This document shows positions 35,601-46,662 of a stretch of 64,000 bases of DNA, piece by piece. A model generated the notes under the pieces. It saw only the letters and a program-made list of their open reading frames with translations, was not told where the DNA came from and did no database searches. This DNA comes from Rhyzopertha dominica (lineage: Eukaryota > Arthropoda > Insecta > Coleoptera > Bostrichidae): assembly GCA_025024175.1 (NCBI GenBank), contig QCXZ01000064.1:40445325-40509324 (forward strand), in the 5' to 3' direction. The position numbers were made by a program, and so were the translations under genes. Numbering within the stretch: the stretch's first letter is position 1; each line of letters begins with the position of its first letter.

Positions 35601-37060
35601 CCTTACCTCTATAATCCAAAGTTAATGTTAACACACACTAGTCAGGTCCGTATAAAAAAAAGTTTACACAACACTAAACTTATGTATAAATACCGTCTCC
35701 AATATTTATAAATAATTTTAGTGTTGCGTCTTAAGCATAAACTGTATATCAATCACTCAGTCACTAATCAACCACCAAACGTCTTGAGACTGACTAAGCC
35801 CTCTTCATTAAGTTTCAATTTGATCTCTTGGATAGCATCCCCACTTTTTTAACCGTCACTTGTGAAAATTGCCATGTGGCGTACGCGTATGCGGGGGTGC
35901 TAAGGGAGCAGGGGGTAGGATGTAAAAGTCTATTACGACAGATAATAAGACACGAGACCGTTGAGATGTTCTCCTTCAGTGCGTTTGCTCGTGTTGGCTT
36001 GTGCTGGGCATTATGGTTCGTTGGGTACGTACCGTTTGGGGACACTATAATGTATACAGACACGGGCGTTATGTGGCAATGTTGCTCTAATATGGGTAGA
36101 CGTACCTTAACTTTTTACAAAAACGACTGTTGCTAGGCAGTATTTCTTAGAATGCTGATAGTTCCCTCCAGTATGGAAGCACGCTTAACTTTTTTTAAAG
36201 CTTGACTTTGAAAATGAAACAATCTAAGATAGTTGTATACGTAAGATAATTTATTTCCTGATAGTATCACACTATTAGACGAAGATATATTGCTGTCTCC
36301 TAATAGTGCCATTCAACCTGTACGGTGAAGAACATAATCTAGTTTTTGCTTTCGTCGCAAGTACAAAAAAGTTTTTCTGCAAAATTGTCTTTTTTAGGTT
36401 TTTCCAGTCCAGTCCACGATGGCACGTAAATTTTGATTTCTTTTTAACAATTTCTACCTAGAGCTAATATTTTCATTCCATTCACATAGTTTGCTTACGT
36501 ATATAATTTAAACAAAATTTAATCATTGGGTGCCTAATCAAGACTTAATGCTGAAATTGAGCCAATCGAGCAATTTGCAAATTTGCTAGGAATGAACGAG
36601 CAGTCATTACGGTGTAGGGCGTGACTGGCCTGGTAAAAAATCTTGGTTGTTTTACTGTACCTCTCAATCTGTGTAGAGTCTTATAGTGCATTGTTGCATT
36701 TACAAATATATTCTCCATAGAAACAACCTCGATTGCATTAATTACTAACCTTTATTAATTTATTAAGTATTACAATGTGAAACGCGAATGCCATATTTCA
36801 TCATCTTCTTGTCTTCCTTATGAAATGGGTTACTTGCATGAATTTTATATATGTATAATTCAAGAAAATTTCAGTGGTATTTATTAAGTATATTTAACAG
36901 AAAAAAAATTGGCATTTGAAAAAGAATTGCAAAAGCATAAAACTAATTATTAAAAATAGCTTATGAATAACATATAATAGAGAAAGATTATAATTGCCTG
37001 AAACTTTTAATTAACGTAGATTAACGTACGTATATATGCCACCTTGACCTTGATTCTGAA
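32670..37060. other. AT-rich DNA, no recognisable gene
   Basis: Frames at 32683-32955, 33865-34239 and 35815-36136 overlap on opposite strands and show no domains. A short direct repeat TTGTTCTGGTG.ATAT occurs at about 33922 and 33961. TCTCCTCTTATG is repeated in tandem near 35352-35375. Confidence 0.4.
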
Positions 37061-37064
37061 TAGG

Positions 37065-37136
37065 GCTCTGATAGCTCAGTGATAGATCATTTGACTAGTG
37101 TTCAAAAAGTCCCGAGTTCAAAACTCGGTCAAGGCT
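37065..37136 (+). tRNA. tRNA-Thr(AGT)-like gene, possibly a pseudogene
   Basis: The 72 bases fold into a complete cloverleaf: acceptor GCTCTGA/TCAAGGC (six of seven paired, one G-U, one C-A mismatch), TA at positions 8-9, D arm GCTC-AGTGATA-GATC with one mismatch, anticodon stem TTTGA/TCAAA perfect with loop CTAGTGT, a five-base variable loop and T arm CCGAG-TTCAAAA-CTCGG perfect. The anticodon reads AGT (Thr), with T33 in place. The A box (TAGCTCAGTGATAGATCA) and B box (AGTTCAAAACT) are near Pol III consensus. A T5 run at 37145-37149 would end transcription. G37, the acceptor mismatch and the T-loop departures argue for a decayed gene or a tRNA-derived SINE head. Confidence 0.6.
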
Positions 37137-37144
37137 AGCAATAC

Positions 37145-37149
37145 TTTTT
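37145..37149 (+). terminator. Pol III T-run behind the tRNA-like gene
   Basis: TTTTT nine bases after the discriminator position, at the usual distance for a tRNA transcription end. Confidence 0.5.
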
Positions 37150-37154
37150 CATTT

Positions 37155-40055
37155 CTTCTTATGCCTGTTAACCCATTAAAATATTATTGACATTATTTTA
37201 CAATATATAATGTGCTACGTTGCTTATATCTTTTTCATGATTCCTACACTACAGAATGTGGTAAATAGCAACTACTACACTAGACCCTTTGTGCCTTTAT
37301 TGCCACAGCTAACGAACGTCTTAATAAATTTATATTACCCATTAGCCTCGAAAGCATTGCTAATAAGGCAATTAATATCAGTAAAAACCATATGTCCAAC
37401 GGTCTTAGAATTGTTGCGACTGAAGGGTGCAGGTAGTTCAGCGTCTCGAAGAAAATGCATGGTGCGTAACAGACCGGAAGCTCTCTGAAGCGGAACAGAA
37501 GCCAAGTGTGTCTGTCGCGTGCTGGTGTTGCAGGTATATTTGGAAATATAGTGTTACTGTTAAAAGCTACCAGAGTGTTATTCTTTCCGTAACATCGTTA
37601 TTATTACGAGCAACTATATTACTTTAATTGGAATATTAATGAGAACTTAAAGCTGACGTAAAATATTTTTATGATCTCTGTTTTAGAATAACTTTACTGA
37701 AATCGCTCGAGCAAACTTTTTATGTAGGGAGTGTTCAAGATGTAAACTGTACTAAGCACGTCCATATCATATTCATTCTTACTTGTTAGCACATGAAAAA
37801 AAGAATGCGATAGGAGCTAGTTAAAGTACCGGTAAAGTATATATCGCTTAACTTCGTCTGTACTGTACAACTATTGGATATAAAGAGATTTTCAGTCATA
37901 AGACCAAAGGAAAGAAATGACTGCTTAAAAACCAGGGGCCGTCAAAAAAATTATTGACATTAAAATAACATAATTTTTTTTTCGTTACGCCAATATCAGG
38001 TTCTTCAAATTCGATACACTGCCATCGTAAAGCCTTGCTTGCAAAAGAACTTTTAAAGCCTTCATTGTCACTGGCAAATTGGCTTTGTACCGCTCATAGA
38101 CTGGTCTAATTTGGTAAGTCATCAGTTTTTGTTTTCTTTCTTATCCTACTAAATATGGCGAGCTTCTCGCAACTGATTTCTTGTGTAAGTTTCAGGATAG
38201 TTTTTCTTTCGGAAACATCGAATGCATTAGCAATGCGTTTCATATAATAATGGGTCCTCAATTCTCTTTTTCATCTTTTATAAAAGTATTATTGCCAAGT
38301 CACTACGTTTTCCGTGCATCATTTTAACAAATATTAACGGGAAAAAATTACTTTGGCGCAATACTAAACACAAANGGTCTGTATTTACTCAAGGGTCAAA
38401 ACAAAACTGAAATCCTTCATACAGTTACAATGGTTTGCAGGATTGCAGGTATAGTGCGCGCCAGGAAAGAATTCGGACCTTACGAATGTAACATCGTCAA
38501 CAATTTGAACGGAGCGAACCGCATGGGTGGGCCGTGTTAACAAATGTATTCGTCGCGATAGCCTGAAATTGTGATCCACCCCGTCTTTCCTAGCGCGCAC
38601 ATTACATAATAAATGTGACTCATTTAAATTCACTCAAACGTGGATGTAGGTTTTTATTTATGTAGCCTGCATTTTCAAGAAAAATTTGAGCAATTATTAA
38701 AGCACTTCGACAAACGCAAACTGTTCACATAATTATCTGGAATTTTGACTGCAGGTAATGCAAAGAAGTGATTCATCTTCTTGATTTGTGCGTCACCAGG
38801 CGAGTCTCCATCCATTTGCCCTATATAAATATTCTGTAAAATAGCAGTGGAAACAATTTGTTGTTGTTTTTTTTATATAATTCGGGTTGACAGCCTTTCT
38901 TAAAGAATAAAATCGGAAACCTGGGTTTTTACACTAAAAAACACTTTTCAACACAATTTCTTGTTCATATTATATATGTGTGACTCGTGGTTTAAATGCC
39001 CCACAGGGCAAAATAATTTGGTCTCTAACAAAATAAATACTGTTACAAGTAATAAATACAAATCGTTAGATTTTTTTATTTGGATTTATGCACACCTATA
39101 TTAATTCTATTAATATAAAATATATTTTTGTGTATCTCTTAGCCGGTTTTGGTTTTCGTTGTACAGCCTCAGCAATATTTCCTCCATTTTTTTCGGGATG
39201 ATCAGATGCACACAATACACAATTCAAAAATTTGTTCAGAGTGAAAGTCAGTAACTATGCAATTAATAATAACGAATGCAAATGCAGGCCTCCACGTTCG
39301 TAACTAATAAATACGGTGAAGTATATCCGCTCAAACTCGCCGGTAAATAGATATCACATGAGTTGTACAGGTATTTCCTTGTCCAATACTCTGATTGTAG
39401 AAAGCAAAATTTTAATATATACCTAGCGTAGCCTTTTTCAGTGTTTATACCTGAATTGTAGAACCGGGCCTTAAGAATAATTTAGTAGTTCGATATTTAA
39501 TTAGTGAATCTTGAACTATCTCTACAAAATTTATGCTCCACAAACATAAATAATCTTTCATTGCGCCTTAATGTCATTTTAAATGCTCATAGATAGTGTA
39601 ATCTTACACAGCTTCAATTATTCAGGTGAACAATTTAGCTTTATGGGATAAAGAAGCTATTATAGCAATATAAACTATGTGTATTGTGTACCTACTGCAG
39701 CGCATTTATCATGGCTAAAGTAAACATTTGATCGTCCTGGAAATGGATCGTAAGTTTTAAGTTACGACTATACTCAAATATTCATGCAGACGAAACTACA
39801 AGCATTTCCCCTTCTGTTCAGTGGGTTGACAAATATAAATGTCTTTTTTTTCTGTAATATATTCTAGTTAACTGTAAAGTAATACAATTTATAGCTTTAA
39901 TTCGCATAATCTATTAGCTAACGTTATGTGACATACGTCTATTGAATGATTGCCTTTAGTGGATTAATTACACCTATTTTTCCCACCAATATGCAGCACG
40001 GTACAATATTAATGAAAATTTAAAGAAACGCTATACGACTGCACTGAATTTTTGA
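37155..40055. other. Mostly AT-rich; one island and one coding-like stretch
   Basis: At 38430-38600 a GC-richer patch is framed by an imperfect 14-base inverted repeat (GCGCGCCAGGAAAG at 38456-38469, CTTTCCTAGCGCGC at 38585-38598). On the minus strand 38000-38260 reads as protein-like pieces in two frames (for example IANAFDVSERKT and LLQARLYDGS) that I cannot assign to a family. Ambiguous base at 38375. Confidence 0.3.
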
Positions 40056-40060
40056 CGTAC

Positions 40061-40273
40061 TTAACAATTATTTTCCTGCATGTCGTGTAAGCAGACACCG
40101 ATGACAGATAACCGAGCGAAGGCAATCACGTATACGTGCGTGATTCCTTCCGTTCGAAATGTAATATGTAGATTTTTACGAAGATAGTTTAATGTCTGCC
40201 AAGTTATGGGGCATAACATACCCACTGCAATAGGAATAATGGGACGATTCCCAAGTTCCAGAGTAAATTGCAA
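40061..40273 (-). pseudogene. Possible LINE-related scrap
   Basis: A 70-codon minus frame contains RPIIPIAVGMLCPIT followed by a basic stretch. A hydrophobic block of the type (V/I)IP(I/V)(V/A)(V/I)G is a recurring feature near the C-terminus of certain non-LTR retrotransposon proteins, which is why I flag it. No RT motif lies next to it, so the assignment is weak and chance is possible. Confidence 0.25.
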
Positions 40274-40279
40274 GGTATA

Positions 40280-41420
40280 ACAAGAGACCTAATCCATTAT
40301 TAAAGATAATGCAGCGGAAAGTTGGTAAACAAGACATTGTGGAGTTCCGAAACTGCCCACCTAAGAATTATATATATGAAGAATTCATCTTAGTGAATTC
40401 AGAAAGATGTGGTATAGTTAGAGTTAAAGAACAACGTTAAATAAATCGGTTTATAGTGCACAGAATTAGCCAAACCTTTAAACTACAAAATCGGTTTCTG
40501 AATACAGCGGAGTACGACCTCAGTCACTATGAAACCGTGATAGGGCTGAACTTATACTGCCATTAAATTTGCATATTTCCTTACCGTAATAGCCTCCGTT
40601 GTTTCTAGTCGAGCGAAGCTGCAGTAAGATGGTAATGGCTAACAAGTTCCCAGCTCTAAGTACGTATTAAGGGGTAACCAAGATGCTTATCTTTAAATGC
40701 TTGTTTAATGCATTCGTTGTCGTTACATCTGAAACTCTTTTCAAACAAGCACAACTTATTTAAAGTTATAATAAATTTCGCTCCAATAAGCGAATTAAAG
40801 TCATTACTTTATCCAGTCCATTCGAACGAGGTTTAATAAAATTCTCTGCCAGATTTTTAATATAATTTATTAACTTGTCCTTTCTAGTATGGCACAAATC
40901 GGTTATCAGTATTATTATAGTGTCAAAAATAAAGACAGACATATGTTTGTCGTTACTGGTTAGTTTTAAGCTGACTATCCTTGGTTTTTTTAATCAGAAC
41001 TCCGTCCTGAGAAAATCCTTTCAAATCACTTCATAATGTATAACATTTTTTTTGCCATTACGCGTAAAAAGATCACCTAAAACAAAGGAGCACGTGATCA
41101 GAAAGTTTCACTGAAATATTGTACGAGTAGTTTGGTTGGAATCGACTGCTTTAACTAAATCTGTTAAGATGGAAGTAGGTCTGCACCTTTATTAAACCAT
41201 AGTGAACTTGCTTACAACATTACTACTCTTTTCCAGACTTCCTTCTTTTTTAACTTTAGTGGCATTTTGTCGATATCGACTCTTTCACGAAGTATATAAT
41301 TGTATCTTCTTCTAGCCATTGTGTTTAGAAAAATTGTAGAAAATTGTAGAAAATGTAGGGCATGACGTCATCCTCAGTAACTGAAGTTCTCAGAGAACTA
41401 GAATAATTGTCTGTAAATAG
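40280..41420. other. AT-rich DNA, no recognisable gene
   Basis: Nothing coding seen. A CRE palindrome TGACGTCA lies at 41363-41370. Confidence 0.4.
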
Positions 41421-41424
41421 GCAG

Positions 41425-41905
41425 TAACAAACATCAAAATGCACTTTTAGGTATCTTTATACTAAAAAATTTCTGGAGAAGAAATCCCGGAGCTCTCGTT
41501 TTACTGGAAAACAAGACCAACCGTATTTCTGACTATCAATTTTAAGATTTTAGTATGTTTCACAGTCTCTTACATTGAAGATAAGAACTCTAACAAACCT
41601 CAAAATGCATTTTTAAGTATCCTTCTTTAACAAAAGTTTGCAGAGAAGAATACCCCTTGTACCCCGTTCTTTAGGAAACAGACCTAACGTTATTTCTTAC
41701 TACCAATTTTAAGATTTTAGAATCTTTTACATTGAAGAAATAAGGCACCAACAAGCCTCAAAATATATTCCTAAGTATCCTTGTTTCAAAAAGTTTTTAC
41801 GAAATCACCCCTAGACTACCGTCCCATTTTATTGGGGACATTTTAAGATTTTTTTTGTTGTTTTATAGTAGTCTGCACTAACAAACCTCAAAATGCATTG
41901 CTGTT
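41425..41905 (+). repeat. Diverged tandem repeat, unit about 130-166 bp
   Basis: The block (T/C)AACAA(A/G)C.TCAAAAT(G)CA, followed in the first three copies by TAAGTATCCTT or close variants, begins at 41425, 41591, 41749 and 41879 (steps of 166, 158 and 130). Other shared landmarks are AGAGAAGAAA(T/C)CCC, CCAATTTTAAGATTTTAG and TTACATTGAAGA. Three full and one partial copy, well diverged. No reading frame is preserved. Confidence 0.75.
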
Positions 41906-42189
41906 TGCTTTGTGTTTGTATTTTTAACCGGAGGAGCAGATTATGGAGTAAAAAGCCCTAGGACGTTGAGGGCTACTTCACTCCCGAACGGTGTCGATAT
42001 TTACGTGTTTTCGTGTTTATGGTGTAGTCAAACATAGAATAATTAATAGGACCAAAATACCGATGGCTTGTCTTGATATCAGAATGAAAACAAATCGCGT
42101 CAACATGAAAGGATTTTGAATTCCTTAGTTATTAATTTTTTTAATTGCATGATTAGACCAGCGTACGAAATGCACTTCTGTTGTTCTCC

Positions 42190-43480
42190 GACACGCCGGG
42201 AGTTTATACGCCGGGTTACACCCGACCACTGAATGATTTCCTTAGGTATTGCTGTGTTAAGGTTGGCTTATCTCGGATGCATTATTTTTCTTCTTGGGGT
42301 GAACTGTTGTCTGTAATTGTGTACACATTTAACACATCTTTTGCAAGTGGAAATCATGATTTTTGCGTCTTGCTTAGATTGCTTTTGCTTGAAAGGTCTC
42401 GTATGTGGTTACTTCGTTTGCTTGCTGGAGCTCTAAATTGGAAGATGGTGCTCCATCGGACATTTCTGTTCTGTGTGCATAGTTTTTTCTATCGGAGATT
42501 CCTGACCGATGTACAGACTTTTTTGTGGATGCACGTGTTTCCAAGCCTTCTGCTCTCTGTATAATACTACCACATTGTTTTGATAGCTTCTTACTTCTCC
42601 TTAAATCTGTAAATATTGTTTATTTGTTCCTCAATATCCTCAACCCCTTCATTGATTTCGTCCGGTTAAAATGCTATTGTCCTCCCCACCTGTTTTACAT
42701 GGACTACTATTTGCTTGCTTGTAGCAGTTCTGAAGTTACTGCTGTGATTTCTTCTCCTCCCTAGAGGAGTCGAAGTCGTTTGGGATTACATTGACCATTA
42801 CATTTACAATTGTGTTTTGGTAGTAGCGCTTAATCAGTTTTTTACAAGCTATTTCTGGACTTCCGCATGTTTTGTTTAATGTGATTTATAGCTTATCTTC
42901 CTACTATTCCTGTTGAGTAATATTCTCCTCGTTTATTTGAAAGCTACTGCGCTTAGAAGGCAGATTCCCTCTCCCAAAATTTTCTGTACCATTTAGTATT
43001 ATTTGTTGGTTAGTTAGCTGTTCTACTTATTAATGCTGCACTCTGAGCATTGAAATTGACGTATTTTTGCTTCCATGAATCTTTAGAATTTTACTAGTGT
43101 TACTAGTAGGTAATTCACTTATTTAGTTATATACTGTCCCGCTTAAAGGAGTAAAAAATCTACAAATTAAAGAAACGTTGCAAGTAAATAAAGGGTGGTC
43201 TTTTGTTTGTAACAGTGTATAGGCTGTAGTTGACCTATTTTTAACGTTCTAGTTACGGTGCTTTTTTGGAGTATTACATTAAATTATGTTATAATGTGTC
43301 TTTTGACTTTAAGATTTCTTTACCGATGTATTTCGGAGACTGGTTATGTTTGCTTTCAAGGCCTTTTCTAGCTTAATCAAATACAGTCTGCGCCTAGCCT
43401 GTTCTCGCTTTGCTTTATGGCACAAGTTTGCTTTTAAAGTTTGTCCTACAATTACCGAGTTTATTTGATATAATTCCGAT
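42190..43480 (-). pseudogene. Decayed lysine-rich reading frame, family unknown
   Basis: The plus strand is unusually pyrimidine-rich here, so the minus strand is purine-rich like a retroelement coding strand. Minus-strand translation gives several protein-like pieces between stops, such as AKREQARRRLYLIKLEKALK (near 43380), ACKKLIKRYYQNTI (near 42840) and IPNDFDSSREEKKS (near 42780). Plus-strand frames of 127 and 79 codons (42181-42564, 42525-42764) are likely shadows, rich in Leu, Phe and Ser. It may be an old retroelement ORF1/gag-like or other transposon protein. No diagnostic motif was found. Confidence 0.25.
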
Positions 43481-43489
43481 TTTGATTAC

Positions 43490-44600
43490 AAAGGATAAAA
43501 AAAGCTATTGATAATAATACAGTGCAATAGGTGTCGATATTATTCTAGTTTCTTATAGTAGTGACATTCTCGACTAAAATGCCGTCAACTAGCTTTACAA
43601 TCCTGATACATATCTATGTATTTATGTTATATAAGCCATACCCTAAATAAATAAAATATAACTTATGTTTGGCAACAATTTTGCTACAGGTTTATCATTT
43701 TTGCTGTTGGCTGCGGTCGGCATGCTTAGGTATACAGGTCTAATAAAATCACATCAACCGCCTGTTGTTAGTACGTATACAGTTTGGTGGTTTACTTTTC
43801 ATACAAGTAAAAGTTTAAAATTCAGAGCACGACGGCCAGGACCAAACCTTCATTAGTTATTCTATTAATTTGCTAGGTACAGGAAAAATGCGAAGATGAA
43901 ATTGCTTTATGGATAAAGGTAATTTTCACCCCTTCGATGAAGTTCCGCTTTATCGTCTTGCATAAAAAATAACTATTAATTCAAGAATAATATTGAGGTA
44001 CCTTCCTCGTTTTCCATAAAGAGTTGTACACAAATAAAGAACCCTCATTTGCTGCTACTTAAACAAAGCCTGAGATACCTTCTATGATAATAAGATATAC
44101 ATGTATTTATTATGTAAACAATAACGTACCTATGTGTAATTATCGCAAAAAATAAATAAAGTTTTTGAGTAATTAGTTAACAACTCCTTAACGTGGAGGT
44201 TGTAAATGATAATTCTTTTTTCAAGTGAATGGTATTCTCTTGACGTGTTTTATAGCCTAACAAGGCGAGGACCTGAACAACTCTTTAGCCAACTTGAGGT
44301 ATAGGCAGAAGACAATAAATACAATCCAACTTCTCATTTCTTAGAAAATTAGATATTAAAAAATGGAAGATCGGAAGTATTTATAATGAATGGTTTCTGA
44401 TATAATCAGAGTTACATTAAAAAAACTAAATAACTAAAAATGGCGTTTTTCATGCCATGTGGTACACACAAGAACACAATTAAATAAACAATTAAAATAT
44501 CCAACAACATAGAGATAATCATTAAAAATAATCAAAAGGAACAACGGTGCAATCGAACTTTGAGATATCCCATACCTGTATTTATTTGTTACCTAATTTT
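43490..44600. other. AT-rich DNA, no recognisable gene
   Basis: Only short frames without motif. Confidence 0.4.
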
Positions 44601-44609
44601 TTGACCTTG

Positions 44610-45335
44610 TACGCATTTAGTGTAAGGGTAAGCAGTTTCTCCAGCTACTATCTTTTTGATTCACTATTTTGTTCCAGTTAGTCCTGTCATTTGCTATCTT
44701 TCTCCTTCTATTCTTGAATGCACCTGCCTCTATTATGTTCGATGCCTTCTTTGGTTTTACTCTTCTTTTCTTTCCTTGTATTTTTGTACAAGTGTTTTGT
44801 TGGCCTTTCCTCATTCATTCGTACCAGGTGCGCGAACAACATTACTTTTTTTTTATTTTTTAATCGGCTCTATTTTCAGTAGTTATCTGCTTTTGTTGTT
44901 TCTTATTGTGTCCATTTTAGTAACCACTTTGACACATCCTAAGTATTTCATTTGCGTCGCTGTCTATAAATAATCTTGTATATTGCCATTTTTGTCTTCT
45001 CACTTATTTCCTTTGTACTTATTAAGGTCCTGTTTAATGAATGCTACACCTTTATTGTACTTGTACTTCTTCCATTTGAGTTTCCAGCCATACTTAAATT
45101 GCTTTGTACTGTAAACTCCTAGGTACTTGAAACTTTTAATCTATTGTATTTGATCTCCATTTAATGTTATGTCTATCTTTTTTGCCCTCTTTTCCTAGGA
45201 CCATTGTCTTTGTTTTACTAGTATTTACTAACATTTTAACATTAACGTTTTGTTATTTTTTCCTTTCACAACTCTACATTTTATTGTAACTTCTTTTCAT
45301 TTCTGCATAGATTCTGAGGTCAAATGCAAGTGCGC
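44610..45335 (-). pseudogene. Non-LTR retrotransposon, reverse transcriptase C-terminal remnant
   Basis: Read on the minus strand from 45335 down: a decayed catalytic region (RIYAE where YADD would be expected), then SKTKTMVLGKEGKK, the conserved LINE pattern KTK.MV. After a frameshift, KIDITLNGDQIQ, a stop, IKSFKYLGVY, matching the typical I.L.G..I..(V/I)..FKYLG. Further down, after more breaks, comes FAHLVRMNEERP and a basic tail KKRRVKPKKASNII...ANDRTNWNKIV (44640-44790), corresponding to the WFGHV.RM and GRP.KRW...DR..W segments of LINE C-termini. Order and spacing are right. Several stops and frameshifts make it a dead 5'-truncated copy. RTE- or Jockey-type cannot be decided by eye. Confidence 0.75.
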
Positions 45336-45339
45336 ATTA

Positions 45340-45815
45340 TGTCAGCTTTCCCACCTCCAGTAGCTACCACAATTTAAGAACTTACGCTTTCATGGCCATA
45401 GTTGAAATGTTAAGTCTTTTGGGGTTAGAACGCGTTTGATTTTGGAATAAGGTCGACGCTTAGCCCTCATTTGTAAGGGGCTGATTCATAAGGACAGAAA
45501 TAAGGAGTATGGAATATGGTACAAACCTAACACGAGAAACACGTCCGAACTGATCTAAATCCCCCCCCCCTTTCATCCGTGGGATTTGTTAAATTCAGTT
45601 TTTCTATTAATCTTGTTTCCACTTTCGCTGTTACACTTAACAGTGTTATGTGATGTTATTACGATTTAATACTTTTACCTTCTATTATAAGAATTGGGCT
45701 ACGGTAACTTGATATTTATGAGCCCGAACTGACTTGCGTCAGTGAAAGCAAAACATCACTGCTTAATTTTTTAATAGTCCGTAAATGGAGTAATTTCCAA
45801 CACCATTATTTTTCA
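45340..45815. other. No recognisable gene
   Basis: A run of ten C near 45561-45570. No motif in any frame. Confidence 0.35.
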
Positions 45816-45819
45816 TTAC

Positions 45820-46150
45820 CTGAGCAGAGTGACGTGCGGTAATTAAAAAGGCAAGTAAAAACAACGGGACACGTCGTACGGTACAAGAAAGCGTAAGTAA
45901 TGGGAAACCGGTGTGGCCGGAGCTGGGGCGAAAGCGCATTAGGTAAATTATGAATCTTGTGTTGTTCTTGTCATGCAGTCTTCAGAGACAGCGAACAAAA
46001 GGGTGTGATAGTGGCATTAGGCACGCGAGGACATCACGCGTGACCGACACCGCCACGCATGCATTTCTTATAACCCAGCGGCGCAGACGTAGGTAATTAC
46101 GCCTGCTTTTAAGCCACTAGTTGGGTACCTGACATTCTGACGTCATTTAG
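45820..46150. promoter_or_regulatory. GC-richer island ending in a CRE palindrome
   Basis: About 330 bases of balanced composition with many CpGs and no frame of note. TAATTA-type cores occur near 45840 and 46093, and TGACGTCA lies at 46138-46145. Candidate regulatory element, inference. Confidence 0.25.
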
Positions 46151-46474
46151 AATAGTAGCTCAATGCTCAAATTGTTGTAGCAATATATTCTGTCCCCTCT
46201 ATATGTTGATTTCCAGCCTGTTCGAATATTTTTAGACCACTGTAGTATGTCAACTCCGAACTACAAGACATTCGCTGCTTGCCAATTAGCTTTTTCACAT
46301 TCTTTCTTTATCCGCCGCCGCGCCGGGCTAGCTCGGACTTCAACCGAAGGCTCCTTTATAAGATGTGAATCTCTAAACATATAAAAAGACTTTCTTCTTG
46401 ATATATCCAGCCACACTAGACAAGCCCTTAGTCTAGTTTTGCTTTCTGAGCTGGTGGTCAATAATATTTTTTTC

Positions 46475-46660
46475 AGATTAAATAACTTTGTATTAGAAGG
46501 ATATTGGATTGGTAATAGGAAGTAACCTGTGCCNCCTTCTAGGCGAAATCTTCTTGAATAACCTGGAAAAGGAAATCCTACCTGATTTATTTAATTTATC
46601 GTTTTTTGGTATAGGGATACGTCGATGATGTTTTTACTCTATCCCAAGATAGTCTAGTCT
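46475..46660 (+). pseudogene. Penelope-like reverse transcriptase scrap with YVDD motif
   Basis: In the plus strand, GLVIGSN...GEIFLNNLEKEIL (46506-46580) matches the RT region around motif B of Penelope proteins (GL.MGSPLSP..A.(I/L)FM..LE). After a frameshift, GYVDDVFTLS (46617-46646) carries the catalytic motif C, still reading YVDD. Sequence on both sides is unrelated, so only about 60 codons survive. One ambiguous base (46534) lies inside. Its protein differs from the young element at 27 kb only in region covered, so copy relationships cannot be judged. Confidence 0.7.
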
Positions 46661-46662
46661 AG

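Noticed and set aside
42181..42764. Plus-strand frames of 127 and 79 codons
   Set aside because: Leu/Phe/Ser-rich shadows of the purine-rich minus strand, which has the more protein-like pieces.
45541..45575. C10 run as a regulatory or recombination signal
   Set aside because: Isolated homopolymer with no structure around it.
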